Shown: in pieces, positions 1-10,610 of the stretch
How positions within the stretch are numbered: position 1 is the stretch's first letter
How the letters are laid out: the number at the start of each line of letters is the position of its first letter
Assembly (NCBI RefSeq): GCF_017875645.1
Contig: NZ_JAGGMR010000001.1
Span: forward strand, 2,108,001 to 2,172,000
From: Nocardia goodfellowii
Lineage (GTDB): Bacteria > Actinomycetota > Actinomycetes > Mycobacteriales > Mycobacteriaceae
Length of the DNA stretch: 64,000 nucleotides
Direction of reading: 5' to 3'
The notes under the pieces: generated by a model
Database searches by the model: none
What the model was told of the DNA's origin: nothing
The model's input: the letters and a program-made list of their open reading frames with translations, nothing else
Translations under genes and position numbers: made by a program

Positions 1-33
1 CATTGCGTCTCGCTCATTCGTTAAGGACCTGAT

Positions 34-405
34 GTGCAGAAGCTCTTCCTCGTCACCGCGGTGGCTGTCGCCGCGGTGAGCCTCGCCGCGTGTGGCGGCG
101 ATATCGCGACCGCCGCTCCCGCCACATCCGAGCCCCCCGCCGGCCCTACCACCGCCGCGCCGAGCAGCACCGTCGAGCCCGCCGCCGTGATCATGATCGA
201 CCCCGACGGCGACAAATGGAACCGCGCCCGCACCATCCGCGAAGCGCGCCAATTGGCCGAATCGGTCCGCGAAGCGGGCACTCAGCTGCCCGCCAATTTC
301 TGCGAGCAGGGCTATATCGAAGGTCTGGAGGGCGGCGGCCAGTTCCCGTCCGGCCGGCAGGCATGGTTGGACGCCTGTGAAGAAGGTGTCCGGCAGGCGG
401 GCTGA
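34..405 (+). CDS. putative secreted lipoprotein
   Basis: A 123-residue protein of unknown function, probably anchored outside the membrane. Residues 1-20 form a lipoprotein signal peptide: K3, a hydrophobic stretch, then the lipobox L-A-A-C with the acylated cysteine at C20. A low-complexity Ala/Pro/Thr/Ser linker (about residues 26-50) follows, then a short charged C-terminal domain with two cysteines that could pair (F-C-E-Q and D-A-C-E-E). The GTG start is chosen because AAGGA lies 6 nt upstream and an in-frame TAA precedes it. The overlapping ATG at 32 is out of frame. No enzymatic motif is visible. The next gene starts 15 nt downstream. Confidence 0.8.
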   Translation: MQKLFLVTAVAVAAVSLAACGGDIATAAPATSEPPAGPTTAAPSSTVEPAAVIMIDPDGDKWNRARTIREARQLAESVREAGTQLPANFCEQGYIEGLEGGGQFPSGRQAWLDACEEGVRQAG

Positions 406-408
406 CCA

Positions 409-414
409 TATCGT
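409..414 (+). promoter_or_regulatory. candidate -10 box of a leaderless promoter
   Basis: TATCGT fits TANNNT and ends 6 nt before the ATG at 421, the spacing typical of leaderless actinobacterial transcripts. It overlaps the end of the preceding gene. Confidence 0.35.
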
Positions 415-420
415 TGAGGT

Positions 421-1002
421 ATGGCCGGGATCGGGCGCTGGTGTGGCATTGCCACCGGGCCGCTGTTCGTGGCCACGTTTCTCATCGCTGGGGCGCTGCG
501 GCCGGAATACGACCCGAGCCGCCACCCGGTCAGCGGACTCGCCCTCGGACCCGGCGGCTGGGTGCAGACAGCCGGCTTCATCGTCTGCGGTGTGCTCGGG
601 CTCGTTTTCGCGACAGCCCTCTGGTGGGACAGCGAGGTAACCGCAATCCTGGTGGCGCTCTGGGCAATTGGGATGATCGGCGCGGGCTGCTTCGCCACCG
701 ACCCCATCGGGGGATACCCGCCGGGCGCACCGCCCGGCGACGGCAGCGTGCACAACCTGTTCGCCGCGATGATGGTCCTCGGCCTCACCCTGGCCTGCGC
801 CGCCGCCCTCGGCCGCCGCGGCTGGCCCTGGCGCCTCTACACCGCCCTGTCAGCCACCCTCTCCGCGCTCGCCTTCGCCCTCGCGGCCGCCGGCTTCTCC
901 GGCGCCCCCGATCTCGTCGACACCGCGGGCCTCTGGCAACGCATAGCCATCATCACGGGCTGGACATGGTTGACCACCCTGGCCCTGCGCTCGACCGGCT
1001 AG
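421..1002 (+). CDS. DUF998 family integral membrane protein
   Basis: A 193-residue membrane protein with the DUF998 pattern: about five to six hydrophobic segments (roughly residues 8-25, 45-65, 70-92, 108-128, 135-158 and 170-190) and the conserved D-P-S-R-H-P-V-S loop after the first segment. The loop F-A-T-D-P-x-x-G-Y-P-P-G between segments 3 and 4 is also typical. Biochemical function of the family is not established. It starts 15 nt after the lipoprotein gene but probably has its own leaderless start. It is convergent with the toxin gene at 1024, with only about 20 nt between the stop codons. Confidence 0.8.
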   Translation: MAGIGRWCGIATGPLFVATFLIAGALRPEYDPSRHPVSGLALGPGGWVQTAGFIVCGVLGLVFATALWWDSEVTAILVALWAIGMIGAGCFATDPIGGYPPGAPPGDGSVHNLFAAMMVLGLTLACAAALGRRGWPWRLYTALSATLSALAFALAAAGFSGAPDLVDTAGLWQRIAIITGWTWLTTLALRSTG

Positions 1003-1023
1003 CCGCGCGGCCGCCTCTGCCGG

Positions 1024-1455
1024 CTATTCGCCCGCATTGCTGTCATACGTCGAAATCCCCAGCTTTCTACTGACTTCCAAGAGATTCCGGTCTCCCGAAG
1101 CGAGGACGAGATCCTCGTCTTCCAGTGTGTCGGCCGAGGCGCAGTGCACGGCGTCGTATCCACGCAAACCGAACAGCTCGGCCAGCTCCGCGGCGCGGAC
1201 GGTCAACGCTTCACTTACTTCGATCACTTCTATCTGCGGCCACAGCTCCGCCAGCAGCCGACGGCACGCGGCATGCTCGGCAGCGTCCAAGCGGCCCAAG
1301 CGTTGCGCTCGGGCAAGCGCCGCAGCTGATTCGACGTAGAGCAACCGGGTAGAAACCACGTCGTCGGCGTCGATCCAGAACCTGGTGCACGCCGCGCTGC
1401 TCGGCTCCTCGACCAGCAGGGGAACGAAGGCGGAGGTGTCCAGATAGCCGATCAT
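1024..1455 (-). CDS. vapC: PIN-domain ribonuclease toxin, VapC family
   Basis: A 143-residue PIN domain, the usual length for VapC endoribonuclease toxins that cleave RNA using Mg2+ bound by four acidic residues. The expected acids are visible: D6 in Y-L-D-T-S-A, E42 in Y-V-E-S, D101 in G-Y-D-A-V-H and D122 in S-G-D-R-N. The start codon overlaps the stop of the upstream antitoxin gene (ATGA), the classical translationally coupled antitoxin-toxin order. The target RNA cannot be inferred from sequence. Confidence 0.92.
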   Translation of the reverse strand: MIGYLDTSAFVPLLVEEPSSAACTRFWIDADDVVSTRLLYVESAAALARAQRLGRLDAAEHAACRRLLAELWPQIEVIEVSEALTVRAAELAELFGLRGYDAVHCASADTLEDEDLVLASGDRNLLEVSRKLGISTYDSNAGE

Positions 1456-1706
1456 CGGCGCTGCTCGTCGATGAGATCGCTGACGATCCCCTTCGCCTTG
1501 ATCGGCTCCGGGGGCACCTCCTTCTTCTTACGTGCGGCTTGAACCAAGCCCTCGCTACGAAGTTGCTCCAGCCTGGTGGGGCGCCCGACCGGAACGATTC
1601 GAGCGATCGGCTTTCCGTGATCGGTGACGGTGACTGTCCGGCCTGAGCGCACCTCGGCCAACTGACGGCTGAGGCTATCCCGCAATTCCCTGATGCCGAT
1701 CTCCAT
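1452..1706 (-). CDS. vapB: Phd/YefM-type antitoxin (VapB partner)
   Basis: An 84-residue antitoxin that should bind its own operator through the N-terminal Phd/YefM fold and neutralise the PIN toxin through its C-terminal tail. The N-terminus M-E-I-G-I-R-E-L-R-D-S-L-S-R and the V-T-D-H-G-K-P-I-A-R-I-V-P motif (about residues 36-48) are diagnostic of the family. The lysine-rich C-terminus (about 60-75) is the likely toxin-binding part. The ATG at 1706 is preferred over a start 45 nt upstream because AGGAG sits 6 nt before it and the family begins here. It overlaps vapC by 4 nt. Confidence 0.92.
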   Translation of the reverse strand: MEIGIRELRDSLSRQLAEVRSGRTVTVTDHGKPIARIVPVGRPTRLEQLRSEGLVQAARKKKEVPPEPIKAKGIVSDLIDEQRR

Positions 1707-1760
1707 GACAGCTCCTAGTGTGGCCACATTTGTTCTACCGATAGTAGCCACCTCGCGCTG

Positions 1761-3749
1761 TTATGGAGTGGATTGCCGCTGTTGGGCGTACCAATCCAGC
1801 AGGTCGGGGTTGTCGACGGCGCTGCGTTCTACGACGCGGGCGGGGTCGGCGCCCTGGAAGAGCTTTTTGATGGGGACCTCGAGTTTCTTGCCGGTGCGGG
1901 TGTGCGGGATTCCGGGGGCGAGCAGGATTTCGTCGGGGACGTGGCGGGGGGAGACCTCGGTGCGGATGGTGGTGTTGATGCGGGTCTTCAGGTCGTCGGT
2001 GAGCTCGGTACCGGGGGTGAGGGTGACGAACAGGGGCATCCAGTAGCCGCCGTCGGGCTGTTCGGCGCCGATGACCAGGGCCTCGGTGATCTCCGGGAGG
2101 CGTTCGACGGCCTGGTAGATGTCGGCGCTGCCCATGCGGATGCCGTGGCGGTTCAGCGTGGAGTCGGAACGGCCGTGCACGACGACGCTGCCGTGGTCGG
2201 TGATCTCGATCCAGTCGCCGTGCCGCCACACGCCGGGAAAGGTATCGAAATAGGCGTCGTGGTAACGACTTCCGTCCGGGTCGTGCCAGAAACGGATCGG
2301 CATGGAGGGCATCGGCTTGGTGATGACGAGTTCGCCGACTTCGCCGCGGACCGGTTTGCCGTCGGAATCGAAGGCCTCCAGGGCGGTGCCGAGGTAGGGC
2401 GCGGAAAGTTCACCGGGCCAGACCGGAACGGTGCGCACGCCGCCGATGAAGGCCGACACCACGTCGGTGCCGCCGCTGATCGAGGAAACCTGGACGTGGT
2501 CACCGATGTTCTCGCCGAGCCACAGCGCAGTCGACGACGGCAGCGCGGAACCGGTGATGCCGACGGTGCGCAGGGCGGTCAGATCGTGGTCACTGCGCGG
2601 CACCGAACCCGCCTTGATGCAGCCCAGGACATAGCCGGGGCTGGTGCCCAGCACAGTGGCCCGCACCTCGGCGGCCATCCGCCACAGCGCATCCGGGCCG
2701 TTGTGAGTCGGGCTGCCGTCGTAGGTGACGATGGTGGCGCCTACCAGCAGGCCGGCGACCTGGAAGTTCCACATCATCCAGCTCGGGCTGGTGTACCAGA
2801 AGAAGGTGTCGTCCGGCCCGATATCGGACTGCAGCGCAACAGCTTTGAGGTGTTCCAGCACCACGCCGCCATGGCCGTGCACAATGCCTTTCGGCAAACC
2901 TGTCGTGCCGGAGGAGAATACGATCCACAGCGGGTGATCGAAGTCCAGCACCTCGGTCTCGATGACGGCGGCGTTGTTGCCGGTGTCGGCGATCGCCTCG
3001 GACCACGGAATGGCCTCGGCCACCTCCAGGCCCAGCCGCGACACCGCGATGGTCGCCCGCAGCGACGGCAATCCGGCTTGCAGCGCGGCGATGTCGTCCC
3101 GCTTGTCGTGCGGCTTGCCGCCGAAGCGGTAGCCGTCGGCGGTGATCAGGACGGTGGGTTCGAGCTGGCCGAGCCGGTCCAGCGCGGCCTTGGCGGAGTA
3201 GTCCTGGCCGCAGGCGCTCCAGACCGCGCCGATGCTCGCCGTCGCGAGAAAGGCGATCACCGCCTCCGGGGTGTTCGGCAGGTATCCGGCCACCCGGTCC
3301 CCGGGCCGCACCCCGAGTTCACGCAGCGAGCGCGCGAAAGCGGCAGTGCTGTCGATCAATTCGGTCCAGGACACCTCGCGGGGTGCGCCGTCCTCCTGGA
3401 GCGCGATGATGGCCGGCCGGTCGGTGCGGAACTGCCGCACGATCTGGTCGGTGTAGTTCAGCTTGGTTCCCGGGAACCATTGCGCCCCAGGCATTTCCGC
3501 ACTCGCGAGTACCTCGCCGTCGATCGCGCCGAGCTCGAAGTAATCCCACAGCGCGTGCCAGAAGCCGGGCAGGTCCGCCACCGACCAGCGCCACAGCGCC
3601 GGGTAGTCCGGCGCCGCCACGCCGGTCCGGGCCTCGACGAAGCGTGCGAAATCGGTGATCCGCGCCGACGCGATATCCGCTTCGGTGGGAATCCACTGGG
3701 GCACGGCGGTCGGCGCGGCCTCCGGGGCCGATGGGCGCTGTGGTTGCAT
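1761..3749 (-). CDS. aacS: acetoacetyl-CoA synthetase
   Basis: A 662-residue ANL-superfamily acyl-CoA ligase that activates acetoacetate with ATP and CoA in the cytosol. An N-terminal acyl-CoA-synthetase domain (about 40-100) is followed by the AMP-binding domain with the A3 P-loop F-S-S-G-T-T-G-L-P-K-G. The C-terminal domain carries T-G-K-K-L-E-V-P-I-K-K with the catalytic lysine. Full length and the residues around A3 fit acetoacetyl-CoA synthetases rather than acetyl-CoA synthetases. It is the last gene of the leucine-degradation operon, 17 nt after the lyase gene, with AAGG 7 nt before its ATG. It could convert the acetoacetate released by HMG-CoA cleavage to acetoacetyl-CoA, doing the job a CoA transferase does in related operons. 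Confidence 0.92.
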   Translation of the reverse strand: MQPQRPSAPEAAPTAVPQWIPTEADIASARITDFARFVEARTGVAAPDYPALWRWSVADLPGFWHALWDYFELGAIDGEVLASAEMPGAQWFPGTKLNYTDQIVRQFRTDRPAIIALQEDGAPREVSWTELIDSTAAFARSLRELGVRPGDRVAGYLPNTPEAVIAFLATASIGAVWSACGQDYSAKAALDRLGQLEPTVLITADGYRFGGKPHDKRDDIAALQAGLPSLRATIAVSRLGLEVAEAIPWSEAIADTGNNAAVIETEVLDFDHPLWIVFSSGTTGLPKGIVHGHGGVVLEHLKAVALQSDIGPDDTFFWYTSPSWMMWNFQVAGLLVGATIVTYDGSPTHNGPDALWRMAAEVRATVLGTSPGYVLGCIKAGSVPRSDHDLTALRTVGITGSALPSSTALWLGENIGDHVQVSSISGGTDVVSAFIGGVRTVPVWPGELSAPYLGTALEAFDSDGKPVRGEVGELVITKPMPSMPIRFWHDPDGSRYHDAYFDTFPGVWRHGDWIEITDHGSVVVHGRSDSTLNRHGIRMGSADIYQAVERLPEITEALVIGAEQPDGGYWMPLFVTLTPGTELTDDLKTRINTTIRTEVSPRHVPDEILLAPGIPHTRTGKKLEVPIKKLFQGADPARVVERSAVDNPDLLDWYAQQRQSTP

Positions 3750-3766
3750 CGCAATACCTTTCTCGA

Positions 3767-4579
3767 CTAGCTGAGTTGTGCGCGCCGCAGGACCTGCTCC
3801 GCATGGCGCAGGACCGGTGCGTCGACCATCCGGCCTTCGAAGGCGAAGACCCCGCGATGGTTCGGGACTTCGGCCAGCACCCGCCGGGCCCAGTCGACCT
3901 CGTCGTCCGACGGCCGGTAGGCCGCCCGGATCACCGGCACCTGGCTGGGGTGGATCGCCACCTTGGCGTCGAAACCCACCGCCACCGCGTCTTCGGATTC
4001 GGCGCGCAATCCATCCAGGTCACGGATGTTCAGGTACACCGAGTCGAGCGCGAACTTGCCGTAGGCCTTGGCCGCGAGCAGTGCGGTGGACCGAACATGC
4101 CGTGCCACTTCACGGTAGCCGCCGTCGGCGAAGCGGCTGGCGGTGCCGCCGAGTCCGGCCACCAGATCCTCGGCGCCCCACATGACGCCGATGGCGTTGT
4201 CCACGTGTACGGACTCGGCGACCGTCAGCGCGCCCAGCGGCGATTCGATCAGAACGATCACCTCGCACTGCGCCAGCGCCCGGACCTGTTCGCCGGATTC
4301 GCATTTCGGCAGCATGACCCGCCGGTATCCGGTGCGCGCCAGGGCGTGCAGGTCGAGGGCGTGCTCCTCGGTGCCGTACGGATTGACCCGCACCACAGTG
4401 CGATCCGGATCGAGCGGGGTCTCGACCAGGGCTTCGCGCGCTGCCGCCTTGTCCTGGGCGGCGACTCCGTCCTCGAGATCGAGGATCACGACATCGGCTG
4501 CGGCAGCGGCCTTTTCGAAGCGCTCCGGCCGGTCCGCCGGACAGAACAGCCAGCCGGGCCCCGGCAGCTGCCAGCTCAT
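3767..4579 (-). CDS. HpcH/HpaI-CitE family beta-hydroxyacyl-CoA lyase
   Basis: A 270-residue TIM-barrel lyase of the CitE-like family. Motifs seen are R-P-E-R-F-E-K-A near the N-terminus, V-I-L-D-L-E-D-G-V (about 30-38, Mg2+/CoA environment), V-R-V-N-P, and the metal-binding E and D residues in I-E-S-P and W-G-A-E-D-L. CitE-like proteins cleave 3-hydroxyacyl-CoA thioesters. From memory, the mycobacterial orthologue Rv2498c in the same operon context acts on citramalyl-CoA and HMG-CoA, so a role at the end of leucine and itaconate breakdown is inferred. The ATG overlaps the maoC stop by 4 nt (ATGA). Exact substrate is not visible. Confidence 0.88.
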   Translation of the reverse strand: MSWQLPGPGWLFCPADRPERFEKAAAAADVVILDLEDGVAAQDKAAAREALVETPLDPDRTVVRVNPYGTEEHALDLHALARTGYRRVMLPKCESGEQVRALAQCEVIVLIESPLGALTVAESVHVDNAIGVMWGAEDLVAGLGGTASRFADGGYREVARHVRSTALLAAKAYGKFALDSVYLNIRDLDGLRAESEDAVAVGFDAKVAIHPSQVPVIRAAYRPSDDEVDWARRVLAEVPNHRGVFAFEGRMVDAPVLRHAEQVLRRAQLS

Positions 4580-5046
4580 GCCGGCCGCTTCCGGACCAGC
4601 GTGCTGCGGGTGGCGGTGGCCACCACATCACCGTGCTGATTGCGCGCGGTGTGCACGAGGGTGACCACGCCCTCACCGGGCCGGGATTTCGACTCCCGCT
4701 TGGCGGTGACCACCGTCTCGGCGTACATGGTGTCGCCGTGGAACAGCGGCTTCGGGAAACTGATGTCGGAGAAGCCGAGATTGGCCACCAGCGTGCCCTG
4801 GGTCAGCTGGGCGACCGACAACCCGACCAGCGTGGACAGCGTGAACATCGAGTTCACCAGGCGCTGATTGAACGGCGGCTGGTCCGCGGCGAACGCCGCG
4901 TCCAGATGCAGGGCCTGGGTGTTCATGGTGAGCGTGGTGAACAGGACATTGTCGGCCTCGGTGATGGTGCGTCCGGGCCGGTGCTGGTAGACGACCTCGG
5001 TCTCGAATTCCTCGAACCAGAGCCCGCGTTGCTCGACTTTTTTCAC
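4576..5046 (-). CDS. MaoC-type enoyl-CoA hydratase
   Basis: A 156-residue single hot-dog hydratase adding water to an enoyl-CoA. The N-terminal half carries the MaoC hydratase-2 signature region (G-R-T-I-T-E-A-D-N-V-L-F-T-T-L-T-M-N with the catalytic D/H neighbourhood, then L-H-L-D), and the second half has P-L-F-H-G-D-T-M-Y-A-E. The start is the GTG at 5046, giving a GTGA overlap with the upstream dehydrogenase stop. In this operon it is a candidate for hydrating methylglutaconyl-CoA or itaconyl-/mesaconyl-CoA just before the CitE-like lyase. That substrate assignment is inference from order and from the Rv2499c-Rv2498c pair recalled in mycobacteria. Confidence 0.9.
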   Translation of the reverse strand: MKKVEQRGLWFEEFETEVVYQHRPGRTITEADNVLFTTLTMNTQALHLDAAFAADQPPFNQRLVNSMFTLSTLVGLSVAQLTQGTLVANLGFSDISFPKPLFHGDTMYAETVVTAKRESKSRPGEGVVTLVHTARNQHGDVVATATRSTLVRKRPA

Positions 5047-6203
5047 AGTCCCAGCTCCCGTCCGATCAGCATCAGCTGCACCTCCGTTGTGCCCTCGCCG
5101 ATTTCCAGGATCTTGCTGTCGCGATAGTGCCTGGCCACAGCGTATTCGTTCATGAAGCCGTAGCCGCCGAAGATCTGGGTGGCGTCGCGGGCATTGTCCA
5201 TCGCCGCTTCGCTGCCCACCAGTTTGGCGATGGCGGCCTGCTTCTTGAACGGTTTGCCGGCCAGCATCAGCGCGGCCGCGTCGTAGTAGGCGGTGCGCGC
5301 GGCGTGCGCGCGGGCCTCCATCCGGGCGATCTTGAAGGCGACGGCCTGGTTGCGGCCGATGGTCCGGCCGAATGCCTCGCGTTCCTTGGCGTAGCGCACG
5401 CTCTCGTCGACACAGCCCTGGGCCGCGCCCGTCGCCAGCGCGGCGATGGCGATGCGGCCCTCGTCCAGGATGCGCAGGAAGTTGGCGTAGCCGCGCCCGC
5501 GTTCGCCGAGCAGATTCTCCTCGGGCACGCGCACGTCGGTGAAGCTCAGCGGGTGGGTGTCGGAGGCGTTCCAGCCGACCTTGTTGTAGGCCGGTTCGGC
5601 GACGAAACCCGGTGTGTCCGTAGGCACCAGGATGGTGGAGATCTCCTTTCTGCCCTCGGACTGTCCGGTGACCGCGGTCACGGTGACCAGGCGGGTGAGG
5701 TCGGTGCCGGAGTTGGTGATGAACTGCTTGCTGCCGTTGATGACCCAGTCGCCGCTGTCGAGTGCGGCGGTGGTGCGGGTGCCGCCCGCGTCGCTGCCCG
5801 CGCCCGGTTCGGTGAGGCCGAACGCGGCCAGTGCCCGGCCGGAGGTCAACTGCGGCAACCACTCCTGCTGCTGCTTGTCGTTGCCGAAGCGGTAGATCGG
5901 CATCGCGCCGAGCGAGACACCGGCTTCCAAGGTGATGGCGACGCTCTGGTCGACTTTGCCGAGTTCCTCGAGTGCCAGGCACAGCGCGAAGTAGTCGCCG
6001 CCCATGCCGCCGAATTCCTCCGGGAACGGTAGTCCGAACAGGCCCATCTCGGCCATGCCCTGGACGACCTCGTACGGGAAGGTGTGGTCGGCGTCGTGCC
6101 GGGCGGCCACCGGCGCCACGACCGACTGAGCGAAATCGCGGACGGTCAGGGCGAGGTCGCGGTAGTCCTCGGGCAGAGTGCCGGTGGATAGGAAGTCGGT
6201 CAT
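5043..6203 (-). CDS. acyl-CoA dehydrogenase, probably isovaleryl-CoA dehydrogenase
   Basis: A 386-residue flavin-dependent dehydrogenase oxidising an acyl-CoA to the 2-enoyl-CoA. The N-terminal helical domain, the FAD-binding middle domain ([13 protein letters not shown] and [12 protein letters not shown]) and the C-terminal domain ([18 protein letters not shown]) are complete. Next to the methylcrotonyl-CoA carboxylase genes it is best read as the isovaleryl-CoA enzyme (FadE19-like). Two possible catalytic glutamates remain: L-D-E-G-R in the isovaleryl position and I-G-E-G-T in the usual C-terminal position. Its ATG overlaps the accA1 stop (ATGA). Confidence 0.9.
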   Translation of the reverse strand: MTDFLSTGTLPEDYRDLALTVRDFAQSVVAPVAARHDADHTFPYEVVQGMAEMGLFGLPFPEEFGGMGGDYFALCLALEELGKVDQSVAITLEAGVSLGAMPIYRFGNDKQQQEWLPQLTSGRALAAFGLTEPGAGSDAGGTRTTAALDSGDWVINGSKQFITNSGTDLTRLVTVTAVTGQSEGRKEISTILVPTDTPGFVAEPAYNKVGWNASDTHPLSFTDVRVPEENLLGERGRGYANFLRILDEGRIAIAALATGAAQGCVDESVRYAKEREAFGRTIGRNQAVAFKIARMEARAHAARTAYYDAAALMLAGKPFKKQAAIAKLVGSEAAMDNARDATQIFGGYGFMNEYAVARHYRDSKILEIGEGTTEVQLMLIGRELGL

Positions 6204-8272
6204 GCTGGGAGTCCTTCTGCTGCGGAGGTATTCGAGGCGGTGATGCGGGCCAGCGGCTGGTCCAATCGGACCTGCGTGCCCGCCGCGGCGAGGATTTCGA
6301 CGGTTCCGGCGGTCGGCGCGGTCAGCGTGTGCTCCATCTTCATGGCCTCGACGACCACGATCGGAGCGCCCGCTTCGACGGCGGCGCCCGGCTCGGCGAG
6401 CACGGCGATCACCGAACCCGGCATGGGACTGCGGATTTCGGCGTCGCCGACCTGTGCGGCCCCCGCGCGGACCCGTTCCTCCGGGACCTCGCGCACCATC
6501 GCGATTCCGGACGGACCCGAAACCCACAGGTGCCCATCGTCTTCGGCGACACGGTAGACCTGCCGCAGTCCGTCCAGGGTCAGCTCGACCCGGCCGTCGG
6601 CGTAAGCGGCCGTGAGAGCGCGCGGCGCACCGCTGTTCAGGCGCACCGAGGCGGCACCGGGCGTGCCGGTGAGGTACACGTGCTCGGTGCGATCACCGCC
6701 GGTGAGGCGGATGGTGGTCGGGGCGGGAGAACCGATGCGCCAGCCGGTGGGAAGTTCCCACGGATCGGCCGGACCCGTGGGCCAATTGCGCAGCCAGTGG
6801 TAAGCCGCCGCGGCGATGAATGTGTCGTCCCCGACCTCGGCGGGGTGGAAGTCGCCGACCCGGCGATCCAGCAGCGCGGTGTCCAGACGACCGGCCGCCA
6901 CCTCCGGATCGGCCAGCAGGAACCGGAGGAACTCGATATTGGTGGTGACGCCGAGCAGGAGCGTATCGCCCAGGGCCCGATCGAGTTTCGCGATCGCCGC
7001 GGTCCGGTCGTCCGCGTGCGCGATCACCTTCGACAGCATCGGGTCGTAGTCGCTGCCGACCACGGTCCCGGCCCGCAGACCCGAATCCACCCGGACGCCG
7101 GCCCCTTCCGGCTCCGACAGGTCGAGCACCGTGCCGCCGGTGGGCAGGAATCCGCGGGCGGGGTCCTCGGCGTACACCCGGGCCTCGATGGCGTGCCCGA
7201 CCATGCGGATGTCTTCCTGGGCCACGGCGATCTTCTGCCCCGCCGCCACCCGGACCTGGCATTCCACCAGGTCCACTCCGGTGACCAGCTCGGTGACCGG
7301 ATGCTCCACCTGCAACCGGGTGTTCATCTCCATGAAGAAGAACTCGTCCGGCCGGTCCGCGGAGACGATGAACTCCACCGTGCCCGCGCCGACATAGTTG
7401 ACGCTGCGAGCCGTATTGCACGCCGCCGCACCGATTCTGGCCCGCGTCGCGGCGTCCAGCAGCGGTGAGGGCGCTTCCTCGATCACCTTCTGATGCCTGC
7501 GCTGCAAACTGCATTCGCGTTCACCCAGGTGCAGGACGTTGCCGAACTGATCGGCCAGCACCTGCACCTCGATATGCCGGGGCCGGATGACGAACCGCTC
7601 CAGGAACAGCGTGTCGTCGCCGAACGCGGCCGCTGCCTCCCGGCGCGCGCTGATCAGCGCGGCGGGTAGCCCCGCCGGCTCCTCGACCAGGCGCATGCCT
7701 TTGCCGCCGCCGCCCGCGGACGGCTTGACCAGCACCGGGTAACCGATTTCGGCGGCCGCCGCGATCAATTCGTCATCGGTCAAACCGGGCCGGGCGATGC
7801 CGGGCACCACGGGCACATCGAACGCGGCGACGGTGTTCTTCGCGGCGATCTTGTCACCCATGATCTCGATCGCCCGCGCGGGCGGACCGAGGAACACGAT
7901 GCCCGCATCGGCCAGCGCGGCGGCGAAAGCGGCGTTCTCGGAAAGGAACCCGTAGCCCGGGTGCACGGCTTGCGCACCGGTGCGCACCGCCGCGGCGACG
8001 ACTTTGTCGATGGCCAGGTAGCTCTCGCGCGCTGGGGCCGGGCCCAGGCGCACGGCGGTGTCGGCCTCGTGTACGTGGCGGGCGTCGGCGTCGGCGTCGC
8101 TGTACACCGCCACCGATCGAATTCCCATGTCCCGCAACGTGCGGATGACGCGGACCGCGATCTCGCCCCGATTGGCGACCAGGACGGTGTCGAAGCCGAC
8201 CGGACCCCGGGCGGGGTGGCCGGCGGAACTCGCGGAGTCGGCGGGGTGGGTAAGGATTGCTTTGTTCAGCAT
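6200..8272 (-). CDS. accA1: methylcrotonyl-CoA carboxylase alpha (biotin carboxylase/BCCP) subunit
   Basis: A 690-residue acyl-CoA carboxylase alpha subunit that carboxylates its own biotin with ATP and bicarbonate. It has the biotin carboxylase N-domain ([13 protein letters not shown]), an ATP-grasp domain with G-G-G-G-K-G-M-R, the M-N-T-R-L-Q-V-E-H motif, and a C-terminal biotinyl domain with E-A-M-K-M and biotin-lysine at about K645. The partner is the carboxyltransferase encoded 5 nt upstream. ATG at 8272 is used. An in-frame GTG at 8281 overlapping the accD1 stop is an equally plausible coupled start adding three residues. Acting on 3-methylcrotonyl-CoA is inferred from operon context. 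Confidence 0.92.
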   Translation of the reverse strand: MLNKAILTHPADSASSAGHPARGPVGFDTVLVANRGEIAVRVIRTLRDMGIRSVAVYSDADADARHVHEADTAVRLGPAPARESYLAIDKVVAAAVRTGAQAVHPGYGFLSENAAFAAALADAGIVFLGPPARAIEIMGDKIAAKNTVAAFDVPVVPGIARPGLTDDELIAAAAEIGYPVLVKPSAGGGGKGMRLVEEPAGLPAALISARREAAAAFGDDTLFLERFVIRPRHIEVQVLADQFGNVLHLGERECSLQRRHQKVIEEAPSPLLDAATRARIGAAACNTARSVNYVGAGTVEFIVSADRPDEFFFMEMNTRLQVEHPVTELVTGVDLVECQVRVAAGQKIAVAQEDIRMVGHAIEARVYAEDPARGFLPTGGTVLDLSEPEGAGVRVDSGLRAGTVVGSDYDPMLSKVIAHADDRTAAIAKLDRALGDTLLLGVTTNIEFLRFLLADPEVAAGRLDTALLDRRVGDFHPAEVGDDTFIAAAAYHWLRNWPTGPADPWELPTGWRIGSPAPTTIRLTGGDRTEHVYLTGTPGAASVRLNSGAPRALTAAYADGRVELTLDGLRQVYRVAEDDGHLWVSGPSGIAMVREVPEERVRAGAAQVGDAEIRSPMPGSVIAVLAEPGAAVEAGAPIVVVEAMKMEHTLTAPTAGTVEILAAAGTQVRLDQPLARITASNTSAAEGLPA

Positions 8273-8277
8273 GTCGC

Positions 8278-9861
<1,584 letters not shown>

Positions 9862-9876
9862 GGAAGTCCTGTCGGT

Positions 9877-9896
9877 CAGTTAGTCGCCGATAACTG
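9877..9896. promoter_or_regulatory. inverted repeat in accD1/tetR intergenic region
   Basis: Perfect arms CAGTTA and TAACTG separated by 8 nt lie 16 nt upstream of accD1. This is one of two dyads in the 91-nt divergent promoter and is a candidate regulator or RNA polymerase region element. Confidence 0.45.
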
Positions 9897-9903
9897 GAAT
9901 TCA

Positions 9904-9921
9904 GGTTAATCTTGATTAACC
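9904..9921. promoter_or_regulatory. candidate TetR operator
   Basis: Perfect 8-bp arms GGTTAATC and GATTAACC flank a TT centre. The A/T-rich palindrome stands out in GC-rich DNA and lies between the divergent accD1 operon and the TetR gene, the standard place for an operator serving both. Confidence 0.6.
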
Positions 9922-9952
9922 GAGTTGTCCAGGACGGTCTAGAGGAGTGCCA

Positions 9953-10561
9953 GTGGCCAGCGCTGAATCCGTCGCGCCCACCCGTCGCGAACAGTTGAAG
10001 GCACAGCGTCGGGGGCAACTGCTGGAAGCGGGCGCCCGGTTGATCGCCGAGCGCGGCTTCCTCGGTATGCGCCTGGACGACCTGGGTGCGGCCGTCGGGA
10101 TCAGCGGTCCGGCGGTCTACCGGCATTTCCCGAACAAAGAGGCGCTGCTGGTCGAACTCCTCGTCGGGGTCAGCCGGCGGTTGTACGACGGAGGCAACGC
10201 TGTGGTGGCCGACGCCGCCACGCCACGGGACGCCCTGAGCGCACTGGTCGACTTCCACCTGGACTTCGCGCTCGGAGACCCCGAACTCATCCGCATCCAG
10301 GACCGCGACCTGGAGAACGTGCCGGTCGCCTCGCGTCGGGAACTGCGCCGCACACAGCGCCGATACGTCGAGATCTGGGTGGGCGTGCTGCGGCAACTGC
10401 ACCCAGATCTCCCGGAGGAGACGGCGCGGGTGCAGGCCCACGCCGCCTTCGGCCTGATGAACTCGACACCGCACAGCGCGTCCCGGGCCACCGCCACCCG
10501 CGCCCGGCCGATCCTGCGGCAGATGGTGCTGGCGGCGCTGGACCCGCGGGACGACAGCTGA
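9953..10561 (+). CDS. TetR family regulator of the leucine-degradation operon
   Basis: A 202-residue TetR repressor. The helix-turn-helix is at about residues 25-60 (L-I-A-E-R-G-F ... D-L-G-A-A-V-G-I-S-G-P-A-V-Y-R-H-F-P-N-K-E-A-L-L-V-E), and the C-terminal ligand domain is of the TetR_C_33 type. The GTG at 9953 is preferred over the GTG at 9947 because AGGAG ends 5 nt before the former and runs into the latter. It is divergent from accD1. From memory, Rv2506 is a TetR in the same place in M. tuberculosis. An acyl-CoA intermediate as inducer is inference. Confidence 0.85.
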   Translation: MASAESVAPTRREQLKAQRRGQLLEAGARLIAERGFLGMRLDDLGAAVGISGPAVYRHFPNKEALLVELLVGVSRRLYDGGNAVVADAATPRDALSALVDFHLDFALGDPELIRIQDRDLENVPVASRRELRRTQRRYVEIWVGVLRQLHPDLPEETARVQAHAAFGLMNSTPHSASRATATRARPILRQMVLAALDPRDDS

Positions 10562-10575
10562 GAACCCGTGGGACG

Positions 10576-10608
10576 GGTGAGCGGGCGCCCCTCATACGCC
10601 CGCTCACC
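10576..10608. terminator. hairpin between convergent genes
   Basis: Perfect 12-bp arms (GGTGAGCGGGCG / CGCCCGCTCACC) with a 9-nt loop, between the TetR stop and the dehydrogenase stop. There is no long U-tract, but the position suits a two-way terminator. Confidence 0.6.
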
Positions 10609-10610
10609 GT

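Noticed and set aside
1..33. Start of a minus-strand gene at the left edge (CAT at 1-3)
   Set aside because: Only one possible start codon and a few upstream bases are visible, with no clear ribosome site.
1773..3770. A 665-codon plus-strand frame opposite aacS
   Set aside because: Same antisense artefact; the minus strand encodes a complete acyl-CoA synthetase.
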